Below the pieces are notes generated by a model that saw only the letters and a list, made by a program, of their open reading frames with translations, was not told where the DNA came from and searched no databases. DNA of 37,275 nt, taken from the IMG/VR virus record IMGVR_UViG_3300035698_002169, positions 1-37,275 of that record. One strand, given 5' to 3'. Each line of letters begins with the position of its first letter. Within the stretch, counting starts at the first letter, position 1. The position numbers were made by a program, and so were the translations under genes. The DNA comes from a virus. Below are positions 15,495-24,610 of the stretch, one piece after another.

Positions 15495-18342
15495 TGGCGG
15501 TGCAGGCACCTCCGAATCACCATATCAGATAGCAACACAAGCTGATTTAGTTGAGCTTTATTCTACATCGGGAGATTGGGATAAATATTTTGTGCAGACC
15601 GCAGATATAGATTTAACAACACAAGGAACATGGACGCCAATAGGAAATACTACTACTGCATTTACAGGAGAGTATGATGGTGATTGCTTCACTATCTCTA
15701 ATCTGACGTTTCAAGCTAATTCCAACAACTACGGTTTTTTTGGTTTAAATCAAGGTAATCTAATTAACATAATACTTGACACTTTTGTATTGACTAATGA
15801 TTCTAATACACATACAGCAGGTGCAGTTTTTATCGGCAGAGGTGCTGCTGGTTCTACAATTAATGAATGTGAGGTTCTTAACTCTACCTATACTAATGCT
15901 GGTGGAACTAGTGCTGGTATGCACCAGTCCGCTATATTTATGGGATATGCAGTGGGTACTGTATCTGAGTCATTTACATATAATTGTACGCTGAATCTTA
16001 ACGGTACTTTCTCACTAACGAAATATCGTCATGGTTTAATGGCTGGATATGATTACGCCACATGGACAGATTGCTCCTCTCATGGGGTTATATTTAAAGA
16101 TTTAGCAGTTGCGTATTACTACACCATAGGCGGATTTGCAGGAGAAAAAGCAGGTGGCACGACTACTAGATGTTATAGTGCTGTTGATTTTACGGATGAT
16201 ACTACAGAGTGTGGCGTATTTCAAGAAACAGGGAACAGTTGTACTGATTGCTTTTTTGACAGTACACTTGCAGGGTTTTCAACATCATCAGGTGGAACTG
16301 CAAAAACAACCGCTCAAATGAAAACGCAAGGAACTTTTACAAACTATGATTTTGACGATGTGTGGTTTATGGGTTCAGACGGATATCCCGAATTGCAATG
16401 GTATGCAGAATCTAAAATTTCAACTGTAACACCTCCTCCAGCATCTGATTATAAATCAGCAACCATATCAGGAATAGTAACTTCGATTGGCTCAGATACC
16501 CCTGAAATATTTTTTGAATGGGGAACAGCGGTAACAAACAATTCAGAATCAATTGGCGATAAAGGGGTTGGTACTTGGACTCTTGATATTTCAAACCTTG
16601 CAAGTAATACACTATATTATTATAGAATTAAAGCAGTTAATTCAGCAGGTACAGTTTACGGTGATACAGAATCATTTACAACTGATGTTTCGCCAATATT
16701 ATATTATTATAAAAAATATACAGTATCCACATCTTACTCTGATCCAGACGCAAGTTGGACAGTAACAGGCGGAGGAACAAGAACATCATTCGCTTGGGCA
16801 TATCCCTCATATGGTTTTTCGGCGGGTTCAATCGGATTTAGTTATTCTGGTACAGTTATAAATGATTTCCCAGTTGGCACAAGTCCATTCACCTCATATG
16901 GATATGTTGGTTCTGGTGGTGGGGACACTGCTTATAAAGAGGATTATACTTATGTGAGTGGTACAACTTGGAACTATGTAGCTTCTCAAAAATATTGTAA
17001 TACAAATTATACACAAGGCTCATACATTGAAACATTTGTTTCTATTGAGGGCGTATATCCCGACAATGGTAAATTAGGTTCTTATTGGTATGTCAAACAA
17101 GGTTTAGCTACAGTTGCCGCGGTCGCAACAGTAACACCTCCAACGACATTCGACCATGAATCCGCTACTTTACCTGGCACAATTTCAAGCATCGGCTCAG
17201 ACACCCCAGAGATATATTTTGAGTGGGGTGTAATTGTAACAAATAATTCAGAATCAATCGGCGATAGAGCAGTTGGATCATGGTCGCTTGATGTTTCAAG
17301 CCTTGTATATAACACCCTATACTATTATAGAATTAAAGCGGTTAATGATGTCGGGACAGTTTACGGAGATACAGAATCTTTTACAACAAAAGAACCTCCC
17401 CTATCAGCACCAACAATTAATAGTCCTATTAACGAATATGAAACAACCGACAGAACACCGACTTTTGATTTTACGTTAACAGATACCCCGGCAAATACAG
17501 CAGTGAAATATCACGCAAGAATAAGAATAGCAAAAACGGTTGGAATGTCACCTGTATACAACACATATGAAAGCAAAGAAACAACAGGCACATGGGAATA
17601 TTTAGACGGTACATGGCAGGCATTTCCTGGAGCAGGTGTTGATCCCGGAACTAGAGTAAGAGTAACAATTACTGATAACCTTGCATACAGACAAGCCTAT
17701 TATTGGGATGTCGCTTCGTGGGATGGCACTGATTACGGTACAAGTTCACAACCTAGAAAAATCAAATCACTAATAACTGTTGATGGTATATATGTTTTAG
17801 AAATAGCCAGTGTTGGTTGGACTGCTTATGATATAGAAGTAGCGGAAACAGGCAACGGAGAAATCGGTTTTATAAAATTCACCGTTAATAATAGCGGCGG
17901 TTCAGCACATGCGGCAATAGACTACGGAGATTCAGTCGTTTTAGCGGTTAATGATGCTGATGGAAATTCAGAGGATTATGGCGGAACAGTAAGAGAAAAA
18001 CACCCAGTTGATAGCGGTTTAATCATTGTAGCTCCATTAGGCGGTTCAGTTTTATCTGAAAGATTAATTTCAGTTGATTATGCTTCTCAGGATATAGGCG
18101 TAACATTGAAAGCTATTGTTGATGATTATTGTTCAGGACTCACAAGCACAGGCATAAATATAACAACGGGATTCACAGCAACTATTCCAGCAATAGACAA
18201 AACACCATTGAAATTATTTGAGGATTTAAGACGGAGATATGGTTTTTATTATTTTATTGATAATGACCTAGATGTACAAGTATATTTAGAAGCAGAAATT
18301 GTCGGTTCAGATACCGAAGTTGTCTATGGAGATATAACATAA
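15484..18342 (+). CDS. Large mosaic tail-tip protein: GLUG-type adhesin, paired Fn3-like repeats and hub-like C-terminus
   Basis: 952 residues from the ATG at 15484 (GAGAAAGGATAT upstream; an in-frame ATG at 15466 lacks a binding site and lies deeper in the HNH gene). Residues 1-310 are GLUG-motif-like repeats of bacterial adhesins (TGEYDGDCFTISNLTFQAN, then NNYGFFGLNQGNLINIILDT). About 315-400 and 550-635 are two Fn3-like modules, roughly 73% identical by my count (63 of 86), separated by an aromatic-rich segment. A further Ig/Fn-like stretch starts at LSAPTINSPINEYETTDRTP. The last 190 residues (VGWTAYDIEVAETGNGEIGF ... LKLFEDLRRRYGFYYFIDND) resemble the N-terminal half of phage tail hub proteins. 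Likely role: host adhesion and tail tip structure. Confidence 0.8.
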   Translation: MSYSGGAGTSESPYQIATQADLVELYSTSGDWDKYFVQTADIDLTTQGTWTPIGNTTTAFTGEYDGDCFTISNLTFQANSNNYGFFGLNQGNLINIILDTFVLTNDSNTHTAGAVFIGRGAAGSTINECEVLNSTYTNAGGTSAGMHQSAIFMGYAVGTVSESFTYNCTLNLNGTFSLTKYRHGLMAGYDYATWTDCSSHGVIFKDLAVAYYYTIGGFAGEKAGGTTTRCYSAVDFTDDTTECGVFQETGNSCTDCFFDSTLAGFSTSSGGTAKTTAQMKTQGTFTNYDFDDVWFMGSDGYPELQWYAESKISTVTPPPASDYKSATISGIVTSIGSDTPEIFFEWGTAVTNNSESIGDKGVGTWTLDISNLASNTLYYYRIKAVNSAGTVYGDTESFTTDVSPILYYYKKYTVSTSYSDPDASWTVTGGGTRTSFAWAYPSYGFSAGSIGFSYSGTVINDFPVGTSPFTSYGYVGSGGGDTAYKEDYTYVSGTTWNYVASQKYCNTNYTQGSYIETFVSIEGVYPDNGKLGSYWYVKQGLATVAAVATVTPPTTFDHESATLPGTISSIGSDTPEIYFEWGVIVTNNSESIGDRAVGSWSLDVSSLVYNTLYYYRIKAVNDVGTVYGDTESFTTKEPPLSAPTINSPINEYETTDRTPTFDFTLTDTPANTAVKYHARIRIAKTVGMSPVYNTYESKETTGTWEYLDGTWQAFPGAGVDPGTRVRVTITDNLAYRQAYYWDVASWDGTDYGTSSQPRKIKSLITVDGIYVLEIASVGWTAYDIEVAETGNGEIGFIKFTVNNSGGSAHAAIDYGDSVVLAVNDADGNSEDYGGTVREKHPVDSGLIIVAPLGGSVLSERLISVDYASQDIGVTLKAIVDDYCSGLTSTGINITTGFTATIPAIDKTPLKLFEDLRRRYGFYYFIDNDLDVQVYLEAEIVGSDTEVVYGDIT
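16426..16683 (+). repeat. Fn3-like module, copy 1
   Basis: Encodes an 86-residue module starting VTPPPASDYKSATISG and ending TVYGDTESFTT within the tail-tip protein. It is paired with the copy at 17131-17388; 63 of 86 residues agree. Shared invariant stretches include IGSDTPEI, VTNNSESIGD and NTLYYYRIKAVN. Confidence 0.85.
17131..17388 (+). repeat. Fn3-like module, copy 2
   Basis: Second 86-residue module (VTPPTTFDHESATLPG ... TVYGDTESFTT) of the same protein. The DNA has diverged more than the protein, which points to an old duplication under selection or import from a repeat-rich surface protein. Confidence 0.85.
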
Positions 18343-18354
18343 AGGAGAGATGAA

Positions 18355-19167
18355 ATGTCAAGATTACATGCGTCAAATAACGCACACACAGGATTAAATG
18401 GAAGTATAAATGCTATTGTAACTTCGGTCATTGTAGATAGTTCTAGTTTATTCCCATCTGTCAATTTTCTAATAACTATTGATGATGAGATAATGTTAGT
18501 TACAAATGTTTCAACAAATACATTGACAGTAACTAGAGCACAGGAAAGCACAAGTGCCGCCTCACATAGCGATGGGGCAATTGTAGAGAATAGATGGACT
18601 AAAGGCACATATGAAGCTTTACTAAGCATTGATTCTATACATGATGCGAGTGGTAAAACAACGCCGATTGACGCTGATGAATTTGTAATAGTTGATACAG
18701 CGGCCGCCAATGTTATCAAAAAAGTTACTTGGGCGAATATCAAAGCAACTTTCAAAGCATATTATGATGCGGTTACTGCGACTTTGACAAACAAGACTCT
18801 TACATCTCCGAAGCTAAATGAAGATGTAGTTGTAACCTCAACCGCAACAGAAGTAAATTTATTAACAGGATTAACTGTTTTAAGCGGTGATAATACAGGA
18901 GATTCGGCAATTAAAACCGCAGTAAGTTTACCAACTACAGGATGGTCAGCACATACAGGCGATTATGCTTATAAATATGAATTAACAGATACAGACATTG
19001 CAGCAGCAGATTTTGTACAAGTTTCAATTGACGTTGATAGTTTAGATTCCGCAGATGAATGCGACCTTGCAAGTTCTGTTGATACCTCAAGTGAAAAAAT
19101 AACATTCTACGCAAACGCATCACCGACAACAGCAATCACAATTGATTATGTTATTATGAAAGGATAA
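18355..19167 (+). CDS. Tail fibre-like protein
   Basis: 270 residues, binding site AAAGGAGAG. The N-terminal segment (FPSVNFLITIDDEIMLVTNV ... TLTVTRAQESTSAASHSDGA) is a small domain common at the start of phage tail fibre and baseplate proteins. The middle (TWANIKATFKAYYDAVTATL, then TNKTLTSPKLNEDVVVTSTA) is the usual fibre shaft motif. The C-terminal 70 residues form a beta-rich tip (DYAYKYELTDTDIAAADFVQ ... TAITIDYVIMKG) seen at the end of many receptor-binding fibres. Likely part of the host-recognition apparatus. Located between the two putative hub halves. Confidence 0.78.
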   Translation: MSRLHASNNAHTGLNGSINAIVTSVIVDSSSLFPSVNFLITIDDEIMLVTNVSTNTLTVTRAQESTSAASHSDGAIVENRWTKGTYEALLSIDSIHDASGKTTPIDADEFVIVDTAAANVIKKVTWANIKATFKAYYDAVTATLTNKTLTSPKLNEDVVVTSTATEVNLLTGLTVLSGDNTGDSAIKTAVSLPTTGWSAHTGDYAYKYELTDTDIAAADFVQVSIDVDSLDSADECDLASSVDTSSEKITFYANASPTTAITIDYVIMKG

Positions 19168-19172
19168 TTATT

Positions 19173-20951
19173 ATGACCAGAGGAAGTGTAAATATAAGAC
19201 CAAGAATAGGAATTGGAATTGCCGAAGATTTATTATATAAGTCAGGCGAATTTGACGAAACATTATACCCAAATGTATTAGGCTCAGATATAAACCTAAA
19301 CGCAATAGAGGGTGCTTGTCTTACTCCAAATGGAACAGATAACAAGATTGAATTAACCGATGGAGATGTAGCAAATATTGACAATGTAAAAGCATTAGTC
19401 CTTGACGGTACATGGCAAGTAAAAACATCTGACACAGATTTATATTCAATAAGTGGCACAACCTTGACACTATTTTATGATAGTGGTTGGTATGGAAGTC
19501 AGATAGCATATTTCAAAGCATACGATAGTGAAGATGTATTACTATTTGATTTTGAATTTACAACTAACAAAGGAACAACTGTATATGAAGTGGTAAATGG
19601 ACTTACAGGTTTACTTACAGGAACAACAAGTGATGCGGTAAATTGGACTACAAATACTCAAGACGCATATTTTTACAATCTCGCAAATGGGTTCAGCACA
19701 AAAGATAGCGACACTTATCTACCATACAAAACAGACGGAACTCCAATATATGAAAAGAGTTATCAAGAGTTACCAAATGGCGAATTAAATACTTATGTCG
19801 GAAGTACCTATACACAGGATGTCAGTAATGAATATACGTTATTAAGTGAGGATATTATTAGCATAACCACAAGTAGCACAAATGTTGATAGAGCTAACAT
19901 AGCAACAACAAACATGACTGGTAGAAGTACAGATGGATGGGCGATTGATGTGGTAACTGGCAGTATTTTATTTCCAAATTATGTTGAAAAAGCATATGCC
20001 GATAGCCTTGATAATATTGGTACATTCTATACACAACCGACAAACGTATTTACTCTATTATTTGAAAAGGATAAATATGCGGATGTAGCAGCTGCAAGGG
20101 CAGACTTAGCAGGAACTAAAATGTACTACGAACTTTTAACACCTATAGTATATATAGATTATGACCAAGACGGTAAAAAACTTCTTCCATTTGAGGGCAG
20201 ATACCAATTTGACAACAACGCAGGTCTAATATCTGCTGACAATGGACACTCATACCTATATTCTATTGCTGATACTGCTATGGCTAAGTTAGATTATGCA
20301 GAGTTCTTTGGACTCCAACCTTATAATGATTTGTTTATTAATGGACGATTTGTAGACGATGAGCAGGACTGGACTGCGGCAAATGCTACTGGCGGAGTTT
20401 TAAATAATATATATTCACTAACTGGTAATGGTGTTGCAGATACATCAACTACATATCAAACTACAACTACAATAATAGTCGCATCAAGAAAATATGCATT
20501 TCTGTGTAGGGTTAGAGCAACAAGTGCTGACTGCGATAAGATTTTAGCATCATTTGACGGTTCTTCCGCAGGTTCTACGGTAGAATTTGACAGTCAGGTA
20601 AATCCAACCATAAATACATGGTACGAACTTAACGGTATTGTTACTCAATCAAATCAAGCTGGTTTTATATTCATAAGGATGCAGGGCGAATATGCAGATG
20701 CAGGAACGCAAGACACTAAAGTAATTCAATTTGACGGAGATTATGGTTTGCAACTCTACGACCTAACTGCAATATACGGTGCAGGAAATGAACCTGCTGT
20801 GGTAGATGCTGATGAATTAAAAGTTTTAGCAGGTTATAACATATTTAACAGAGAAGAAAGCGCAGATGCGTATAGGGACAGAGTTTTAATATATTCGGCA
20901 GGGCAGTACGATGTGGATTTAGAAAAAGAATTAACTTATATAGGACAGTAG
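19173..20951 (+). CDS. Tail fibre / receptor-binding protein
   Basis: 592 residues, probably adhesive. The ATG is 5 bases after the previous stop, with weak initiation signals (AAAGGATAATT), so coupling is likely. Contents: an N-terminal region with ELTDGDVANIDNVKALVLDG and a small Ig-like strand pattern, a central part with segments seen in phage minor structural proteins (GTKMYYELLTPIVYIDYDQD), and from about 390 a carbohydrate-binding-like beta-sandwich (NGRFVDDEQDWTAANATGGV ... YELNGIVTQSNQAGFIFIRM ... LYDLTAIYGAGNEPA). The last motif is common in phage proteins that bind surface glycans. No catalytic motif seen. Confidence 0.75.
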   Translation: MTRGSVNIRPRIGIGIAEDLLYKSGEFDETLYPNVLGSDINLNAIEGACLTPNGTDNKIELTDGDVANIDNVKALVLDGTWQVKTSDTDLYSISGTTLTLFYDSGWYGSQIAYFKAYDSEDVLLFDFEFTTNKGTTVYEVVNGLTGLLTGTTSDAVNWTTNTQDAYFYNLANGFSTKDSDTYLPYKTDGTPIYEKSYQELPNGELNTYVGSTYTQDVSNEYTLLSEDIISITTSSTNVDRANIATTNMTGRSTDGWAIDVVTGSILFPNYVEKAYADSLDNIGTFYTQPTNVFTLLFEKDKYADVAAARADLAGTKMYYELLTPIVYIDYDQDGKKLLPFEGRYQFDNNAGLISADNGHSYLYSIADTAMAKLDYAEFFGLQPYNDLFINGRFVDDEQDWTAANATGGVLNNIYSLTGNGVADTSTTYQTTTTIIVASRKYAFLCRVRATSADCDKILASFDGSSAGSTVEFDSQVNPTINTWYELNGIVTQSNQAGFIFIRMQGEYADAGTQDTKVIQFDGDYGLQLYDLTAIYGAGNEPAVVDADELKVLAGYNIFNREESADAYRDRVLIYSAGQYDVDLEKELTYIGQ

Positions 20952-20964
20952 GTGAGAGGTAAAA

Positions 20965-22071
20965 ATGTATAACACCACAATGTACAATGGAGCAGTATAT
21001 AATGATGTAGGTAGAACAAGATTAATCTTTAGTGAAATACCTATAGTTACTACTAAGGGCGTGATTGCCAATAGTGTTTTAGTGCGCTCCCCTGTTGCAT
21101 CATATACATCAACAATAACCCCAGCACCAGCGGCAGGAGATTTGATAAAAAGATTTGTTGAAATTGCCGAGGGCGATGCTACGGTATGCGAAGAAATAGC
21201 CGATGCTTTGCTTGCTAAATGGAGCGTTGAACAAAAATCTGTAACGGGCAAAATAGCAATGAATGTTACCTTGCCATTAAAACAATATGTATATGTGGTT
21301 ATTCCTTGGGCATCAATTGACCAAAATATGCTCTTACAAAAAAAGGTTCACAGAATCACAGATAAAGAACTATCAACAACAGTAACACTCGGAGATATAT
21401 TAGTAAGCGATACGGAGTTAATTGCCAGAATTTTAGACGAATGGATTAATAAAGAAAAGAACAGACACTTCGGAGATAATACAGACTATACCGAGTATGA
21501 CAAAGATGGACATCAGACAATGGTTGGAAGTGCCAGACCTTGGCGAGATGAATTACATGATGCAATCAACATTGAAAAACAGGGTGTTACAATTACTGTT
21601 GATGAAGTTGAGGGCGTTGTTGATATAACCACATCATCAGATGAAGATGATTATTTGTTTTTGAATGTTCAGTTAAACCATGATCGAGATTTTGCATCAA
21701 TTATACATCCTCATATACATTGGTTTTCTGACGATGAGGCAAATGTGCCAAATTTCATGCTCAAATACAGATGGCAAATTGACGGAGGAACAAAAGTAAC
21801 TGATTGGACAGATTACAAATGTAACACTCCGGCATTTGATGCTCCGGCTTCAGGGGTAACAATACATCAAATATGTGATGGGGCAGGAATATCACCCCCA
21901 GCAGGAACAGCTTTATCAGATATAGTACAATTTAGAATAATAAGAGATAATGCAGATGACAGCCAGTTATTTGGCAAAGCTGATCCATTTACAGGAACAG
22001 TTGGAATATTAGCGTTTGATTTGCATTTCCAGATTAATAGTCTTGGATCTGATGATGAGTATACAAAATAG
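20965..22071 (+). CDS. Tail-tip protein with hub C-terminal-like half and a fibre beta-sandwich
   Basis: 368 residues, binding site GTGAGAGG. Begins MYNTTMYNGAVYND, a pattern seen at the start of several phage fibre proteins. Residues about 30-150 (LIKRFVEIAEGDATVCEEIA, DALLAKWSVEQKSVTGKIAM, KKVHRITDKELSTTVTLGDI) look like the second half of a siphophage tail hub: the AEEIADALLAKW-type helix, the strand, the basic VHRITD segment and the final 'LGD'. Residues 180-368 are a second domain with GHQTMVGSARPWRDEL and IHPHIHW, known from phage structural proteins. It may complete the hub started in the protein at 15484. Confidence 0.7.
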   Translation: MYNTTMYNGAVYNDVGRTRLIFSEIPIVTTKGVIANSVLVRSPVASYTSTITPAPAAGDLIKRFVEIAEGDATVCEEIADALLAKWSVEQKSVTGKIAMNVTLPLKQYVYVVIPWASIDQNMLLQKKVHRITDKELSTTVTLGDILVSDTELIARILDEWINKEKNRHFGDNTDYTEYDKDGHQTMVGSARPWRDELHDAINIEKQGVTITVDEVEGVVDITTSSDEDDYLFLNVQLNHDRDFASIIHPHIHWFSDDEANVPNFMLKYRWQIDGGTKVTDWTDYKCNTPAFDAPASGVTIHQICDGAGISPPAGTALSDIVQFRIIRDNADDSQLFGKADPFTGTVGILAFDLHFQINSLGSDDEYTK

Positions 22072-22086
22072 AAAGGGCATAAGGCA

Positions 22087-22335
22087 ATGAAGCTAGACTT
22101 TACAACGATGCACAAGAAAATGTTAGAAGAAACAGAAGACCGAAGCAAAGAAAATACAAAAGCAATCGGAGAACTTGAAAAAGCAGACATCAAAATTGAG
22201 GATATTGTTGGTCATGTTTGCGGCAAAGTTGACGGATTGACAAGAGTTCTTTGGTGGCTTGGCACTGCGATATTCTCAGTTTTAATTATTGCAATACTCG
22301 GTTATGTTCTTAACTTGGTAGGATTAGGAGTTTAA
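22087..22335 (+). CDS. XhlA-like lysis-associated membrane protein
   Basis: 82 residues. A charged, coiled-coil N-terminal part (HKKMLEETEDRSKENTKAIG) is followed by one transmembrane helix near the C-terminus (WWLGTAIFSVLIIAILGYVL). This is the layout of haemolysin XhlA family proteins, which work with holins in Gram-positive phages. Ribosome binding site is weak (AAAGGGCATAAGG). It opens the host-exit block, with the subtilase, holin and endolysin following. Confidence 0.8.
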   Translation: MKLDFTTMHKKMLEETEDRSKENTKAIGELEKADIKIEDIVGHVCGKVDGLTRVLWWLGTAIFSVLIIAILGYVLNLVGLGV

Positions 22336-22336
22336 T

Positions 22337-23563
22337 ATGAAAATATCAAAAAGTTCAAATGCTTCAATAATGGATATTGAGGTGGAAGATGTTACAAAAA
22401 GCGAAGCAGAAATAGAAAAAGTAAAAGCTCAGTATGTTGGTAATAACTGGATTGCTAAGCTATGGGATTATGAAGACTTATTCACCCATATTACAACAGG
22501 TGTTTATGATATGGCGAGGGAAAATTCAAAAGGTAAAAATATAATCGTTGCAGTAATTGACACAGGGGTTGATAGTAGACATAAAATGCTAGATGGCAAA
22601 GTAATTTCTCACCATGATTTTGTTCCGAGTGATGATGTGTTAGCAGTTGATGACAATGGACATGGCACTCATGTTTCAAGTTTAATTGTGGGAAAGGGTA
22701 TAGGTGCTGAGGATGCACGTATTCGCTCATTCAAGGTTTTAAACGCAGAGGGGAATGGAAATCTATCTGATATTGCGGATGCCTTAGAATACATCATAGA
22801 AAGTTTAAAGATTATACCGAACTATGTTGATATAGTAAATATGAGTTTAGGAATCAAAGCAATTGCTAAGGTTTTAGATCGTGTTAATTTTGAGAGAATG
22901 CACAACGCAATTAAAGAACTCACTTATTTAGATATTCCGGTGATAGTTGCATCAGGCAATACAGGCATGATTGAATATATGTACCCGGCTAGTTTTCCAG
23001 AAGTAATATCAGTTGGCGCGACTTCATGGAGAAGATACCGGCAATTATTTTCTACTATAAATGATGAGATAGATTTAATGCAATGTGGCTCGAGAGTTTT
23101 CGGAGCTTTACCAAATAGCAGATATGCTAAAATGTCAGGGACTTCAATGGCTTGTCCGATGATAACAAAAATTGCAGTTATGTTATTAGGCAAACATAAA
23201 AAGTTATTTAATAGACCGATGACTGAAAGAGAATTATGGACTGTGTTAAAAATGAATACGGTCGATATGGGAGCGGTCGGTGTTGATATAGTTTATGGAG
23301 TGGGATTCTGCTCACTGAAACCAGCATACGGTCAGATGTCAATTCATTACAGACCTAATGGAACTGTTGAAATAAGAGAAAACTGGGTGGGTTATCAATT
23401 CCCAATTCCATACGTAAAGCCTCACATAAATTCAGATGATCATTTTGTGCTGGGTGTAAGAGATGATTTTGAATTTCAAGGGAATATTGGTTTTTGGGTA
23501 GGCGGAGATGAAGCAAAGGATGAGGAAGGAAATCCTGATCCTCAGGCGATAATAATAATTTAA
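22337..23563 (+). CDS. Subtilisin-like serine protease (S8 family)
   Basis: 408 residues with the full subtilase set: VAVIDTGVD (D75), DDNGHGTHVSS (H109), the oxyanion ASGNTG (N208) and MSGTSMACP (S270). Spacing is normal for the family. Residues 1-65 precede the catalytic core and could be a short prodomain or docking part; there is no signal peptide. Residues 325-408 form a C-terminal beta-like domain (YRPNGTVEIRENWVGYQFPI, VLGVRDDFEFQGNIGFWVGG) of unknown role. It starts one base after the XhlA-like stop (GGATTAGGAG binding site) and precedes the holin. Possible jobs are cleaving host surface proteins at exit or entry, or maturing a tail protein. All are inferred. Confidence 0.93.
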   Translation: MKISKSSNASIMDIEVEDVTKSEAEIEKVKAQYVGNNWIAKLWDYEDLFTHITTGVYDMARENSKGKNIIVAVIDTGVDSRHKMLDGKVISHHDFVPSDDVLAVDDNGHGTHVSSLIVGKGIGAEDARIRSFKVLNAEGNGNLSDIADALEYIIESLKIIPNYVDIVNMSLGIKAIAKVLDRVNFERMHNAIKELTYLDIPVIVASGNTGMIEYMYPASFPEVISVGATSWRRYRQLFSTINDEIDLMQCGSRVFGALPNSRYAKMSGTSMACPMITKIAVMLLGKHKKLFNRPMTERELWTVLKMNTVDMGAVGVDIVYGVGFCSLKPAYGQMSIHYRPNGTVEIRENWVGYQFPIPYVKPHINSDDHFVLGVRDDFEFQGNIGFWVGGDEAKDEEGNPDPQAIIII

Positions 23564-23574
23564 GGAGAAGAATT

Positions 23575-23772
23575 ATGGAACAGAACAGATTTAGAAGTTT
23601 GCCATTATGGGCGGCAATAGTAGCACAGGTTATACTAATATGTCAGTTGACAGGTGCGTTTAAAGCAATAGGTATTGATGCTGGACTTGTTGGCGATATA
23701 GCCGCAGGAGTATTACAGCTATTTGTATTGTTTGGAATCCTTAATAATCCTGTTAATAAAACTGGATTTTAA
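23575..23772 (+). CDS. Holin
   Basis: 65 residues, two hydrophobic segments (LPLWAAIVAQVILICQLTGA and AAGVLQLFVLFGI) and a C-terminal GILNNPVNKTGF that resembles the GI..DPT.KG ending of small Gram-positive phage holins (PF04531-like). It should form the membrane lesion that releases the endolysin. Binding site TTAAGGAGAAG. The endolysin begins 2 bases after the stop. Confidence 0.88.
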   Translation: MEQNRFRSLPLWAAIVAQVILICQLTGAFKAIGIDAGLVGDIAAGVLQLFVLFGILNNPVNKTGF

Positions 23773-23774
23773 CA

Positions 23775-24386
23775 ATGAATGGATTAGTAGCATACGCAAA
23801 AGCCTTGCTACAAATTTATGGGCAAGGCAAATATGGTTATGTATACGGAGCGCAGGGCGAGGTTATAACAGAGGAAGTTCTTATAGATCTAAAAAACAGA
23901 TATGGTTCTGTTGCTCCTGGTTCAAATTACTACGATTCAGCGCGAGTTAGAAAATGGATTGGATCACAGGCAGCTGATTGTAGTGGATTGATTATGTATT
24001 TCATGCAAAAACTTGATATATATACTCATGATAAAACCGCTAATGATATAATGAGGGATGGATTTTCTTCAGTTCCATTAGCCGGGAATCTTGCTTTTAA
24101 GGTCAAAAATGGCAGAGCGTATCATGTTGGTATCTGTATTGATGCTTCAACTGTAGTACATGCAAGGGGTACAGATTACGGAGTTGTTTCAACAGGTGAT
24201 GAATATGCTTGGGATGAATACCGAAAACCTAATTTTGAGATTCCATATGTTCATTGGGCAGAACCGTATTATCAATTTTTATGTGATAGGGGAATCAATT
24301 ACAGCGATAAGAAATTTGACAAACCAATTACAAGAGGAGAATATTTTGCTGCAAGGGCAAAAGAGGAGATGAAAAATGTCAAATAA
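23775..24386 (+). CDS. Endolysin, NlpC/P60-type cysteine peptidase with SLH-like C-terminus
   Basis: 203 residues. Catalytic set of the NlpC/P60 (CHAP-like) fold: QAADCSGL (C69), AYHVGIC (H117) and VVHARG (third polar residue H129). This fold cuts the peptide part of peptidoglycan. The N-terminal segment GKYGYVYGAQGEV is common in phage enzymes of the type. The last 36 residues contain LCDRGINYSDKKFDKPITRG (169-188), matching the S-layer homology pattern 'L...GI.....F.PITR.E', a probable cell-wall anchor. No strong ribosome binding site; coupling to the holin 2 bases upstream is likely. Confidence 0.88.
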   Translation: MNGLVAYAKALLQIYGQGKYGYVYGAQGEVITEEVLIDLKNRYGSVAPGSNYYDSARVRKWIGSQAADCSGLIMYFMQKLDIYTHDKTANDIMRDGFSSVPLAGNLAFKVKNGRAYHVGICIDASTVVHARGTDYGVVSTGDEYAWDEYRKPNFEIPYVHWAEPYYQFLCDRGINYSDKKFDKPITRGEYFAARAKEEMKNVK

Positions 24387-24570
24387 AATTTATACAGTGG
24401 AAGGAAAAGAGTATTTGGTTTGGTATGATGCGCCCAAAAATGTAATTTATGCCACACCGAGATTCGGAAATGCAGATATTAAAATAATTAAAAATGGCAG
24501 AAGTTTAAAGGAACTCACTATCCGCAAGGCTATATCTAAAAATTACGGGCATAAGACATATCAGCCTTAA
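24376..24570 (+). CDS. Small hypothetical protein after the endolysin
   Basis: 64 residues, not recognised. Overlaps the endolysin end by 11 bases and uses the strong AGGAGATGAA site inside it. The protein is small, basic and mixed alpha/beta in appearance (YTVEGKEYLVWYDAPKNVIY ... SLKELTIRKAISKNYG), without Cys or membrane segment. It is the last gene of the late block, directly followed by a terminator. Confidence 0.65.
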   Translation: MSNKIYTVEGKEYLVWYDAPKNVIYATPRFGNADIKIIKNGRSLKELTIRKAISKNYGHKTYQP

Positions 24571-24584
24571 AGATACACCAAAGG

Positions 24585-24610
24585 CGCTCACATCAATTGT
24601 AAGCGTTTTT
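24585..24610 (+). terminator. Rho-independent terminator of the late/lysis block
   Basis: Stem CGCTCACA (24585-24592) / TGTAAGCG (24598-24605), seven of eight pairs formed, five-base loop, followed at once by TTTTT (24606-24610). It lies 15 bases after the last late gene. Confidence 0.75.
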
